DNA of 64,000 nt from positions 1 to 64,000 of the forward strand of contig JAPDDQ010000021.1 of NCBI GenBank assembly GCA_027587225.1, given 5' to 3'. Positions 17,394-25,742 of this stretch are shown here, in pieces. The position numbers were made by a program, and so were the translations under genes. The notes beneath the pieces were generated by a model that did not search any database, was not told where the DNA came from, and saw only the letters and a list, made by a program, of their open reading frames with translations. The stretch's first letter is position 1, and each line of letters opens with the position of its first letter. The stretch is from Solirubrobacter taibaiensis (lineage in GTDB: Bacteria; Actinomycetota; Thermoleophilia; Solirubrobacterales; Solirubrobacteraceae).

Positions 17394-18140
17394 ATGACGG
17401 GGATGCCGAAACGTACGGTCGTCCTGGCGGGTGGGGCCGGCACCCGACTGCGTCCCTACACCACGGTGCTGCCCAAGCCGCTGATGCCGGTCGGGGACCG
17501 TCCGGTGCTGGACATCGTGCTGCGCCAGTTGCGCGCGGCGGGCTGCGAGCACGTCACGATCGCGACCGGCTGGCTGGCGGAGCTGATCGAGGCCGTGTGC
17601 GGCAACGGCGACGCGTACGGCCTCAAGATCGACTACTTCCGCGAACGCGAGCCGCTCGGCACGGTCGGCGCGTTGGCCACGATCGACGGGCTCGACAAAG
17701 AGCCGTTCCTGGTCATGAACGGGGACATCCTCACGGACATGTCCTACGAAGCGCTGATGGCCGACCACCGCGAATCCGGCGCGGCGGCGACGATCGCCAC
17801 GACGGGCCGCACGATCGAGGTCTCACTCGGCGTCATGCACTTCCAGGACGCGCGCGACGACGCGCGGGTGACGGATTACACGGAGAAGCCGACGCTGTAC
17901 TACGAGGCGTCGATGGGCGTGTACGCGTTCGATCCGCGGGTGCTCGCCCACATCGAGCCCAACGTCCGGCTCGATTTCCCCGACCTGATCCTGCGGCTGA
18001 TCGCGGCGAACGAGCACGTGCACGCGCACCGGCCCGACGCCTACTGGCTGGATCTCGGCCGCCACGACGACTACGAGCAGGCGGGAGCCGAGTTCGAGGC
18101 TATGCGCGACCGGCTGCTGCCGGGAGAAGCACCGAGCTGA
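17394..18140 (+). CDS. Sugar-1-phosphate nucleotidyltransferase
   Basis: 248 residues; an ATG at 17403 (MPKRTVVLAGGAG) preceded by GACGGGG may be the true start. Signature GGAGTRLRPYTTVLPKPLMPV binds the NTP; EPLGTVGAL, NGDILTD and the FPDLI region complete the core. It makes an NDP-sugar, most like GDP-mannose or dTDP/CDP-glucose pyrophosphorylases, feeding the epimerases and aminotransferases next door. It lacks the long C-terminal beta-helix of acetyltransferase fusions. The 3' end overlaps the convergent aminotransferase by 41 bp. Confidence 0.92.
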   Translation: MTGMPKRTVVLAGGAGTRLRPYTTVLPKPLMPVGDRPVLDIVLRQLRAAGCEHVTIATGWLAELIEAVCGNGDAYGLKIDYFREREPLGTVGALATIDGLDKEPFLVMNGDILTDMSYEALMADHRESGAAATIATTGRTIEVSLGVMHFQDARDDARVTDYTEKPTLYYEASMGVYAFDPRVLAHIEPNVRLDFPDLILRLIAANEHVHAHRPDAYWLDLGRHDDYEQAGAEFEAMRDRLLPGEAPS

Positions 18141-19203
18141 CCCGCTCGACCTGCTCGAGCGTCGTGTGCGCGGAGAGCGGGAGCGCGAGGTGGCGGTCCG
18201 CGGCGGCGGCGCTGTGCGGGAGCGGCGTGGCGTAACGCTCGAACTCGGTCAGGCGGTGCACGGCCGGGTAGCGCGTGGTCTGGATCCCCGCCGCGAACAA
18301 CGCCTCCCGCACGCGGATGCGCGTCTCGACGTCCTCGAACAGGACGGTGAAGGCGAAGTGGCTCGCGCGCTCGACCGCGGCGTCGTCGAACATCGCGTAG
18401 GCGCCGAGCCGCTCGCGGTAGGCGCGGACCATCACACGCCGATGCTCGATCTCCGCCGCGACCTTCGGCAGCCGGGCGAGCCCGAGCGCGGCGCGCGGCT
18501 CGTCGATCCGGAAGTTGAAGCCGAAGCCGACCACGTCGTAGGAGTCCTCGTGGCCGCGGTGGCGGTCCCACGTGCCGGAGGTCATGGCGTGCGAGCGCAG
18601 CAGGCGGACCTTCGCCGCGACCGCCTCGTCGTCGGTGAGCACCATCCCGCCCTCGCCCACGGCGAGCTGCTTCTTGGAGAAGAACGAGAGGCAGGCGACA
18701 TCGCCGCGCGGCGCGTCGACGCCGAAGCCCTGGGCGGCGTCCTCGATCAGCTTCAGGCCATGCCGGTCGCACAGCGCCCGCAGCTCGGCCATCGCGGCGG
18801 GGTAGCCGAGCATGTGTACGGCGATCACGGCCTTGGTGTTCGGCGTGAGCTTCGCGCGCACGTCCTCGACGTCGATCAGCGGCGCCGCCGGGGAGACCAC
18901 GTCGCACAGCACCGGGGTCGCGCCGACGTACCGCGGGGCGTTCACGCTCGCGAGGAACGTGAAGGCCGGGACGATGACCTCGTCGCCCGCGGTGAGGCCG
19001 AGCGCCGCGCAGGTGAGGTGCAGCGCCGCGGTGCCGCTGGAGACCGCGACGGCGTGCGCGAAGCCCCGGTCGGCCGCGACCGCCGCCTCGAACGCCTTCG
19101 TGCGCGGCCCCATGGTCAGCCAGCCCGAGCGCAGACACTCGCCGACGGCCTCGAGGTCCTCCTCGTCGAAGACCACGTCGGTGAGCGGGATCTCCCAGCT
19201 CAT
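18100..19203 (-). CDS. DegT/DnrJ/EryC1-family sugar aminotransferase (copy 1)
   Basis: 367 residues. PLP-dependent enzyme that aminates a keto NDP-sugar using glutamate. Seen: AVSSGTAALHLTCAALGL, GDEVIVPAFTFLASVNA, LIEDAAQGFG, the Schiff-base lysine in SFFSKKQLAVGEGGMV, and FGFNFRIDEPRAALG. The start ATG overlaps the upstream aminotransferase stop as ATGA. It is about half identical to that neighbour, including the openings SGWLTMGPRT, so the two are a tandem duplication. Confidence 0.93.
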   Translation of the reverse strand: MSWEIPLTDVVFDEEDLEAVGECLRSGWLTMGPRTKAFEAAVAADRGFAHAVAVSSGTAALHLTCAALGLTAGDEVIVPAFTFLASVNAPRYVGATPVLCDVVSPAAPLIDVEDVRAKLTPNTKAVIAVHMLGYPAAMAELRALCDRHGLKLIEDAAQGFGVDAPRGDVACLSFFSKKQLAVGEGGMVLTDDEAVAAKVRLLRSHAMTSGTWDRHRGHEDSYDVVGFGFNFRIDEPRAALGLARLPKVAAEIEHRRVMVRAYRERLGAYAMFDDAAVERASHFAFTVLFEDVETRIRVREALFAAGIQTTRYPAVHRLTEFERYATPLPHSAAAADRHLALPLSAHTTLEQVERVSSVLLPAAAGRA

Positions 19204-20336
19204 CGCAGCGCCTCCGCGAGCGCGGTCACGACGCGGTCGATCACGGCCTCGTCCATGTCCAGATGCAGCGGCAGCGTGATCTCGGCGCGGGCGACGTACT
19301 CCGTCTGCGGCAGCGAAGGCGTGCCGAAGCGCTCCCGGTAGGCCGTGAACTCGTGCACGGCGGGATAGAAGATGCTCGTCTGCACGCCACCGTCACGCAG
19401 CGTGGTGCGCACGTCGTTGCGGCGCGACGCGTCCTCGAGCAGGATCGGCAGCACGTAACAGGTGGAGTGCTCCACGGCCGCGTCGTCGTACGGGACGATC
19501 ACGCCGGGCAGGTCCTTGAGGCGCGCCCGGTAGGCGCGGGTGAGCTCGCGCCGCCGGCTCACGCCGCGCGGGAGCTTGGCCAGGCGCGAGAGCAGCAGCG
19601 CGCTGCGCGGCTCGTCCAGGCGGTAGTTGAACCCCATCCCGACGGCGTCGTAGGTCTCCGTCTCGCCCGTGTGGCGGCTCCACGTGCCGGACGTCATGCC
19701 CTGGCTGCGCAGGCTGCGGGCGAGCGCGGCGACGTCATCGTCGTCGGTGGCCAGCAGTCCGCCCTCGCCGCACGCGAGCACCTTGTTGGAGAAGAAGCTG
19801 AACGCGCCCGCGAGGCCGAACGTGCCCAGCGCGCGACCGTCGACCGTGGCGCACGGCGCGTGGGCGACGTCCTCGATCAGCGCGAGCCCGTGCGCGTCGG
19901 TGAGCGCGCGCAGCTCGCGGACCGCGGCGGGATACCCCGCGAAGTGCACGACCGTGACGGCCTTGGTGCGGGGCGTGATCTTCGCGGCCACGTCCTCGGG
20001 GTCCAGCGCCAGGTCGTGCGGGCCGAGGACGTCGGCGAACACCGGCGTGGCGCCGCAGTAGACGACCGCCGCGGCGGTCGCGGCGAACGTCATCGCGGGC
20101 ACGATCACCTCGTCGCCGGCCCCGACGCCCGCGGCCAGGTACGCGAGGTGCAGGGCGGCCGTGCAGGAGGAGACGGCGACGGCGTGCTTGGCGCCGAGGT
20201 GCTCCGCGAACGCGCGCTCGAACTCGGCCGTCCGCGGGCCCATCGTCAGCCAGCCCGAGCGGTAGACGTCGAGCACGGCCTGCACGTCGTCCTCCTCGAG
20301 GCGCAGGTCGAAGACCGGGACCTGCGGGAAGCTCAC
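19200..20336 (-). CDS. DegT/DnrJ/EryC1-family sugar aminotransferase (copy 2)
   Basis: 378 residues from a GTG at 20336, overlapping the epimerase stop as GTGA. Motifs: SSCTAALHLAYLAAGVGAGD, EVIVPAMTFAATAAA, LIEDVAHAPCA, the PLP lysine in AFSFFSNKVLACGEGG, and GFNYRLDEPRSALL. Reading the frame further upstream only gives antisense of the epimerases. It is a tandem paralogue of the next gene and presumably acts on a different keto-sugar or at a different carbon of the same sugar pathway. Confidence 0.93.
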   Translation of the reverse strand: MSFPQVPVFDLRLEEDDVQAVLDVYRSGWLTMGPRTAEFERAFAEHLGAKHAVAVSSCTAALHLAYLAAGVGAGDEVIVPAMTFAATAAAVVYCGATPVFADVLGPHDLALDPEDVAAKITPRTKAVTVVHFAGYPAAVRELRALTDAHGLALIEDVAHAPCATVDGRALGTFGLAGAFSFFSNKVLACGEGGLLATDDDDVAALARSLRSQGMTSGTWSRHTGETETYDAVGMGFNYRLDEPRSALLLSRLAKLPRGVSRRRELTRAYRARLKDLPGVIVPYDDAAVEHSTCYVLPILLEDASRRNDVRTTLRDGGVQTSIFYPAVHEFTAYRERFGTPSLPQTEYVARAEITLPLHLDMDEAVIDRVVTALAEALR

Positions 20337-21229
20337 CGGATCGTCTCCAGGCCGTCCGCCAGCGACATCTTCGCCTTCCACCCGAGCGCCTGCGCGGCGG
20401 CCGTCGGGTCCAGGCACGAGCGCAGGATCTCCCCCGCGCGGCCCGGGCGCAACTCGGTCTCGAGGCCGAGCAGGCTCGCCAACCCCGCGACGCTCGTCTC
20501 GTGGCCCGTGGACACGTTGAGCACGCCCGTCACGGGCGACCGGCCGGCCGCGGCGAACGCCCGCACGACGTCGGACACGTGCACGTAGTCGCGGGTCTGC
20601 GCGCCGTCGCCGTAGATGATCGCCGTACGCCCGTCCCGCGCGGCGCCGGTGAAGATGGCCACCACGCCCGCCTCCCCGTGCGGGTCCTGGCGCGGGCCGT
20701 AGACGTTGGCCATCCGCAGCGCGAGCGTCGAGAGGCCGTGCAGGCGGGTGAAGAGCTGCATGTACGTCTCGGCTGCGGCCTTGCTCGCCCCGTACGGGCT
20801 GAGCGGGGCGATCGGCGCGTGCTCGGGCGTCGGCAGCACGCCCGGGTCGCCGTAGACGCCCGCGGTGCTGGCGAGCACCACACGTCGCGCGCCCACCTCC
20901 CGCGCCGCTTCCAGCACGGCCGCCGTGCCGCCGATGTTCACGTGCGCGTCGGTCGAGGGATCCCCGACCGAGCGGCGCACGTCGATCTGCGCGGCGAGGT
21001 GGTAGACGACGTCCGGCCGGACCTCCTGGAAGGCCGCGAGCATCGCCTCCACGTCCGTGACCTCGGCCTTGTGGATCGCAATGCCCCGCTCGATCGCTCC
21101 GGCCAGGTTGTGCGTGTGGCCGCGGCTGAGGTGGTCCACCACGGCGACCTCGTCGCCCCTGGCGAGCAGCGCGTCGACAAGGTGGCTCCCGATGAACCCG
21201 GCACCCCCGGTGACCAGTGCCCGCGTCAC
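20333..21229 (-). CDS. NAD-dependent sugar epimerase/dehydratase (extended SDR)
   Basis: 298 residues from a GTG at 21229 (MTRALVTGGAGFIGSHLVDA). The Rossmann motif GGAGFIG, the catalytic SPYGASKAA (Tyr-x3-Lys) with upstream ASTAGVYGD, and MANVYGPRQDPHGEAGVV are as in GalE/UDP-glucose 4-epimerase-like enzymes. It starts inside a GTGA overlap with the preceding epimerase and ends in a GTGA overlap with the aminotransferase, so all four genes should be translated in concert. Confidence 0.93.
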   Translation of the reverse strand: MTRALVTGGAGFIGSHLVDALLARGDEVAVVDHLSRGHTHNLAGAIERGIAIHKAEVTDVEAMLAAFQEVRPDVVYHLAAQIDVRRSVGDPSTDAHVNIGGTAAVLEAAREVGARRVVLASTAGVYGDPGVLPTPEHAPIAPLSPYGASKAAAETYMQLFTRLHGLSTLALRMANVYGPRQDPHGEAGVVAIFTGAARDGRTAIIYGDGAQTRDYVHVSDVVRAFAAAGRSPVTGVLNVSTGHETSVAGLASLLGLETELRPGRAGEILRSCLDPTAAAQALGWKAKMSLADGLETIR

Positions 21230-22200
21230 GGGGTGTTGCGGTACCGCGGCTCGAACGCGTCCGGGAAGAAGCCCTCGTCGAGCGCCCGCAGCAACTCGGC
21301 GATCCCCTCCGGGACGGTCCTGGTGACCTCGTAGCCGAGGGTCGCGTGCACCTTCTCGAACGCGACCTTGTAGTCGCGTGGGTCCTCCGTGCGCTGGACG
21401 TAGGACACGTTGCCCTTGTCCGTCTGCTTGCGGATCTCCTCCACGAGATCCAGCTTGCGGTAGTTCTCGCGCGTGTCGCCGATGTTGAACACCTCGCCGG
21501 CGACCTGCTCGCGTGGGGCTCCGAGCACGGCAGCGATGCCACGCGCGGCGTCGCGGACGTGCACGTACGGGCGCCAGAACTGCTCGCCGAAGACCTCCAG
21601 CTCGCGGTCGGCCCACAGGTCGCGCGTGAACTCGTTGACGGTGAGGTCGAAGCGCATCCGCGGCGCGACGCCATAGACCGTGGCGAAGCGCAGGCAGGTG
21701 ACGGCGAACGGCGCCGGGTCCAGGCCGAGCAGGTGCTGCTCGATCGCGACCTTCTGCTCCGCGTAGAGGCTCACCGGGGCGAGCACGCCGGTCTCGTCGA
21801 TCGGCGTCGTCGGGTCGGCCATGCGCCCGTAGTTCGAGCACGTCGACGCCATCACGAAGTGCTCGACGCCCGCGTCGGCGGCCTCGGCGGCAAGCGCGAA
21901 GCTCGCGTCGACGTTGACCTCCTGCGCCAGCTGCGGGTCACGCGCACAGGCCGGATCGCCGACGATCGCGGCCAGGTGCACCACCGCCTCGGCGCCGTGC
22001 AACGCGTGGCCGCGCGCCACCGTGTCGCGGATGTCGCCCTCCACGACCGTGACGCCGCGCTCGCGCAGCTCGTCCGCCCGGTCCGTCTGGCCGTGCAGCA
22101 GACGGTCGAGGACTGTGACCTCGCGCCCCGCCTGTAGTAGCTCGTCGACGAGCTCGATGCCGATGTAGCCCGCACCGCCCGTGATCAGCGTCCGCCCCAT
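21226..22200 (-). CDS. NAD-dependent nucleotide-sugar epimerase/dehydratase (extended SDR)
   Basis: 324 residues, first gene of the coupled four-gene operon. Rossmann motif TGGAGYIGIELVDE, catalytic SLYAEQKVA (Tyr-x3-Lys) after ASTCSNYGR, and RFATVYGVAPRMRFDL. It differs clearly from its neighbour and resembles epimerases that precede DegT aminotransferases. TAGGCT ends 9 nt before the ATG, with no Shine-Dalgarno, so the operon message is probably leaderless and shares its -10 box with the divergent gene. Confidence 0.93.
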   Translation of the reverse strand: MGRTLITGGAGYIGIELVDELLQAGREVTVLDRLLHGQTDRADELRERGVTVVEGDIRDTVARGHALHGAEAVVHLAAIVGDPACARDPQLAQEVNVDASFALAAEAADAGVEHFVMASTCSNYGRMADPTTPIDETGVLAPVSLYAEQKVAIEQHLLGLDPAPFAVTCLRFATVYGVAPRMRFDLTVNEFTRDLWADRELEVFGEQFWRPYVHVRDAARGIAAVLGAPREQVAGEVFNIGDTRENYRKLDLVEEIRKQTDKGNVSYVQRTEDPRDYKVAFEKVHATLGYEVTRTVPEGIAELLRALDEGFFPDAFEPRYRNTP

Positions 22201-22208
22201 CAGCGCCG

Positions 22209-22215
22209 TAGCCTA
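22209..22215. promoter_or_regulatory. Symmetric bidirectional -10 box
   Basis: The 7-bp TAGCCTA contains TAGCCT on the plus strand (22209-22214) and TAGGCT on the minus strand (22215-22210). Each ends exactly 9 nt before an ATG (22224 plus, 22200 minus). The 23-bp gap has no room for Shine-Dalgarno sequences. This looks like one element serving two leaderless divergent genes. Confidence 0.6.
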
Positions 22216-22223
22216 GACGGCTC

Positions 22224-22970
22224 ATGCGCCTCAGCCCTGCAGTCCGCTATGCCGGAGGCCGCGTGCTGCGCGCGGCCGCCACCCCTCGCGGCGCCGCCCA
22301 GTGGCTGCGCGACCGTGCCGCCTACCAACAGCTGCCCGGCGCCGAGCGGCTGCGCTGGAGCGATTCGTTCCCGAAGCTCACCGACCGGCTGCCCTCCTCG
22401 CCGTTCGATCCGCACTACTTCCACCAGGACGTGTGGGCCGCGCGACGGATCGCCGACCGGCGCCCGGCCCGGCACGTGGACGTCGGCTCACGCGTGGATC
22501 TCGTGGGCTTCTTGACGGCGGTGACCGAGGTCACGTTCGTCGACATCCGGCCCCTGGAGGTCGACATCGAGGGCCTGGAGCCGATCGCCGGCAGCGTGCT
22601 GGACATGCCGTTCGCGGATGGCGCGCTGGAGTCGGTGAGCTGCCTGCACGTGGCCGAGCACATCGGGCTCGGGCGCTACGGCGACCCGCTCGACCCGCTG
22701 GGCACGCGCAAAGCCGCGGCGGAGCTCCAGCGGGTGCTCGCGCCCGGCGGCCAGCTGCTGTTCTCACTCCCGGTCGGCCGGCCGCGCGTGGACTTCAACG
22801 CGCACCGCGTGCACGACCCGGTGGAGGTCGCGGCGTGGTTCGACGGACTCGAGCTGGCCGAGTTCGCGGGCGTGGACGACGAGGGCGTGTTCCGGCGCCA
22901 CCGCTCGCCGTCGGAGCTGCAGGGCTCGACCTACGCCTGCGGGATGTATCAGCTGATCGCGGCGCCGTAG
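22224..22970 (+). CDS. DUF268-family protein, methyltransferase-like fold
   Basis: 248 residues. Seen: HVDVGSRVDLVGFLTAV, FVDIRPLEVD, then FADGALESVSCLHVAEHIGLGRYGDPLDPLGT and QRVLAPGGQLLFSLPVGRP, the hallmark string of DUF268 proteins, which look like class I SAM-dependent methyltransferases and occur in polysaccharide clusters. No function has been demonstrated that I can cite. The context suggests modification of a sugar. The 3' end overlaps the convergent glycosyltransferase by 22 bp. Confidence 0.88.
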   Translation: MRLSPAVRYAGGRVLRAAATPRGAAQWLRDRAAYQQLPGAERLRWSDSFPKLTDRLPSSPFDPHYFHQDVWAARRIADRRPARHVDVGSRVDLVGFLTAVTEVTFVDIRPLEVDIEGLEPIAGSVLDMPFADGALESVSCLHVAEHIGLGRYGDPLDPLGTRKAAAELQRVLAPGGQLLFSLPVGRPRVDFNAHRVHDPVEVAAWFDGLELAEFAGVDDEGVFRRHRSPSELQGSTYACGMYQLIAAP

Positions 22971-24097
22971 ATCCGCGTGAGCTCGGAGCGGCGGTGTTCC
23001 ATCGAGTCCGTGACGCGGGCGAGCGCCCCGGCGGCGAGCCGCTCGTAGAGCGCGTCGTCGTGCGCGAGCCGTGTGAGCGTCTCCGCGATCCCGTCCACGT
23101 GTGCCTCGCTCGGGTGGCGCAGCGCCGCGATGAGGTCCGGCGGCATCGGCATCGTGAACGGATAGTTCGCGAGCCCGTCGTCGCCGTAGAGCATGTTCTC
23201 GGCCGGGAACAGCAGGCCGGAGTCGTCGCCGATCAGCTCGTTGAGCGCGAGGTGCCCGGGCGCGATCACCGGCAGCCCGTGGCCCATGGCCTCGATCACG
23301 ACCCAGCCGAACGTGTCCATGTGGCTCGGGAACAGCAGCACGTGGCACTGGGCGTACAGGCGCTGGACCAGGTCCCGGCGGGCGGGGACGTGGACGGTCA
23401 CGCCCTCCGGCACGTCGAAGTCGTCGGGGACGTAGCTGATGACGTCGAGCTGGACGTTCTCCGCGCGCGTGGCGGCACGGATCGCCTCCACGCCGCCCTT
23501 CTCGTAGAACGCGGTGCCGACGAACAGCACCCGCAGCGGCCCTTCACCCCGGGTCTTCGGCGTGCTGACGACGGGTCGGATCGCCGGGCGCAGCGTCGTC
23601 ACCTTATGCGCGACGCTGTCACCGACGACGTTCAGCAGCCCGTCGCGGGCCGCGTTCGACCACGGCAGCAGGTGCTTGCAACGGTCGTCGAGGATGGCGC
23701 GCCGGAGTCGCTCGCGCGCCCACGGCCGGGTCAGCGCGAGCTGCTGGTAGAGCGAGAACACGCCCACTTGTTCGAAATCGACCACGTAGGGCTTCGGCGG
23801 GTTGCGCAGCAGGAACTGGGCGCTGTGGATGAGGTCCACGTCGCCTGAGATGCGCGGCGACGAGAGCCGCACGTAGCCGCCGCGGGCGAGCGTCCGGGCG
23901 GCAAGCTCTTTGGCTCTGGTACGGGCTTCGCGGAGCGTGTCACGCTGCTCCACGATGCGCTTGGTGGGCGTGTGGGTGTCGCCGAGACCGGGGTGCACGT
24001 AGCGGTAGCGGAACCCGTCCGGCAACGCGTGGAGCTGCTCCGCGTAGACCGGATGCACCGACCGGCCGACGTGGAAATGCACGATCCGGTCCGTCAT
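22949..24097 (-). CDS. Glycosyltransferase (GT-B, family 4-like)
   Basis: 382 residues from an ATG at 24097 (MTDRIVHFHVGRSVHPVYAE). The donor domain has RVLFVGTAFYEKGGVEAIRA and HMDTFGWVVIEAMGHGLPVIAP, the EX7E nucleotide-sugar motif. A good -10 TATAGT lies 12 nt upstream of the ATG. Codons further upstream in frame are antisense to the hydrolase-like gene and are not used. The acceptor and sugar are unknown. Confidence 0.9.
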   Translation of the reverse strand: MTDRIVHFHVGRSVHPVYAEQLHALPDGFRYRYVHPGLGDTHTPTKRIVEQRDTLREARTRAKELAARTLARGGYVRLSSPRISGDVDLIHSAQFLLRNPPKPYVVDFEQVGVFSLYQQLALTRPWARERLRRAILDDRCKHLLPWSNAARDGLLNVVGDSVAHKVTTLRPAIRPVVSTPKTRGEGPLRVLFVGTAFYEKGGVEAIRAATRAENVQLDVISYVPDDFDVPEGVTVHVPARRDLVQRLYAQCHVLLFPSHMDTFGWVVIEAMGHGLPVIAPGHLALNELIGDDSGLLFPAENMLYGDDGLANYPFTMPMPPDLIAALRHPSEAHVDGIAETLTRLAHDDALYERLAAGALARVTDSMEHRRSELTRIYGAAIS

Positions 24098-24173
24098 CAA
24101 CGGCGGCGGACTATAGCCCCGGCGGTTGCGGTCGAAAACCAGGGGAGACCGACCGTCCCTACCAGGAACCCCC

Positions 24174-25742
24174 ATGCTGAGCATGCTCCGGGGCCCGCTG
24201 ACCGCTGGGCTCATCGCCATCTTCATGCTGTCCTGCACCGCCGGCGCCTCCGGCGCGGCGAAGATCGTCCGCGGCACCGCCGCCACGGGCGAGGTCGCGA
24301 CCGTCGCGCCGAGCATCGGCGAGCAGGCGTTCATGCGGAGCCGGTACTGGCGCATGCGGACGTTCGCTCCCTACTTCAACGCGCGCTTGAGCTGGGCGCC
24401 GGGCGCCTGGGTCACCCAGCACGCGTACGCGCTCGAGCCCGCAGAGCTCGCCGCCCACCCCGAGTGGCAGCTGACCGACCCGAGCAACGGGCCGCTGTAC
24501 ATCGGGTCCCGCGCGGCGGCGGACTTCGGCAACCCCGCCTTCCGGGCCTGGTGGATCGCGAAGGCCCAGGCGGCCGTCGCCGCCGGCTACCGGGGTCTGT
24601 TCATCGACGACGTCTTCATGGAGCGCCGCACGTACCTCAGCGGCGGCAGCACCCTGCGCACCCCGAAGGACCCGCGCACCGGCACGACGATGACCGAGGC
24701 CAACTGGCAGAAGTACCTGGCGGACTTCCTGGTCGAGGTCCGCGCGGCACTGCCGACCGCGGAGATCGCGCACGACGTGCTCTGGCAGAAGGGCGACAGC
24801 GGCGACGTGCTCCGGGGCCTGCAGGCCGCGAACGTCGTCTCGGTCGACGGCGGCTTCACCACCAACGTGGTCACCTCCAGCTTCGCCACGCTCGCGAGCT
24901 GGGCTGAGCGCGAGCAGGCGCGAGGCGGACGCGTCGTCTTCGACTACCCGACCGCGTCGGCTCCGGCGCGCCTGTACAACTTCGCCGCCTTCACGCTCGT
25001 CGACAACGGCGCGTCCGCGCTCGCCAACGACGCCTCGACCGCGCCGGGCGCGTTCTGGTCCGGCTACGACGTCGACCTCGGCAGCCCGAACACCATGCGC
25101 TACCAGGTCAGCACCGGTGTCTGGCGCCGTGACTTCACGCGCGGCATCGTGATCGTCAATGAGCCGTACCGCAGTTCCCGGACCGTGAGCGTCCCCGGCG
25201 GATACCAGGACCTCGATGGCGTCGCCCGCACGTCGGTGACGCTCGCCGGCGGCCAGGGGACGGTGCTCGTCCCGATTCCGGCGCCGGTCCCCACCCCGAC
25301 GCCCGTGCCGCCGGTCGTCACCCCCGACCCGGCTGGGGTCGCCCCGGTCTCGACGTCCACCCCGGCGCCGCCCACCCCCGCGCCACCGACGAAGATCACC
25401 ACCGTCACCACCGGCGGCAACGGCGCCGCCAAGGCCCGCGCGAGCGGCACCGCCGGCGCGGCGGATCCGGGCGGGACATCAGTCTCCGTCCAGGGCTCCT
25501 CCCGCCGTCTGAGCGGCCGCGTCCGCGGGGCCGTCGCCGGCTACGTCCGCCTCACGGTGGAGCGCAAGCGCGGCAGCAAGTGGGTTGTGGTGCTGCGCAC
25601 GAAGGGCTCGGTCAAGAAGAGCGGCAGCTTCTCGCGGGACATCCCGCGCCTGAGCCGCGGCAACTACCGCGTCAGCGGCTACTTCGAGGGCACCGGTACC
25701 TCGAAGCCGTCGCGCTCGTCGGCTAAGCCGTTCCGCGCCTGA
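24174..25742 (+). CDS. Secreted glycoside-hydrolase-like lipoprotein (paralogue of 9427-11055)
   Basis: 522 residues from an ATG at 24174 preceded by CCAGGA. A signal peptide runs to MLSCTAG, a plausible lipobox with Cys near residue 21. The barrel region matches its paralogue: FMRSRYWRMRTFAPYFNARL, WWIAKAQAAVAAGYRGLFIDDVFME, ARLYNFAAFTLVDNG, WSGYDVDLG and WRRDFTRGIVIVNEP. A PTPTPVPP linker and a C-terminal beta domain (VRLTVERKRGSKWVVVL) follow. It is probably a TIM-barrel polysaccharide hydrolase acting outside the cell. The paralogues differ mostly in the loops, suggesting different substrates or endo/exo roles. Confidence 0.75.
   Translation: MLSMLRGPLTAGLIAIFMLSCTAGASGAAKIVRGTAATGEVATVAPSIGEQAFMRSRYWRMRTFAPYFNARLSWAPGAWVTQHAYALEPAELAAHPEWQLTDPSNGPLYIGSRAAADFGNPAFRAWWIAKAQAAVAAGYRGLFIDDVFMERRTYLSGGSTLRTPKDPRTGTTMTEANWQKYLADFLVEVRAALPTAEIAHDVLWQKGDSGDVLRGLQAANVVSVDGGFTTNVVTSSFATLASWAEREQARGGRVVFDYPTASAPARLYNFAAFTLVDNGASALANDASTAPGAFWSGYDVDLGSPNTMRYQVSTGVWRRDFTRGIVIVNEPYRSSRTVSVPGGYQDLDGVARTSVTLAGGQGTVLVPIPAPVPTPTPVPPVVTPDPAGVAPVSTSTPAPPTPAPPTKITTVTTGGNGAAKARASGTAGAADPGGTSVSVQGSSRRLSGRVRGAVAGYVRLTVERKRGSKWVVVLRTKGSVKKSGSFSRDIPRLSRGNYRVSGYFEGTGTSKPSRSSAKPFRA

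Noticed and set aside
20337..21674. N-terminal extension of the second aminotransferase frame
   Set aside because: The extension is out-of-frame reading of the two epimerase genes. The enzyme starts at the GTG at 20336.
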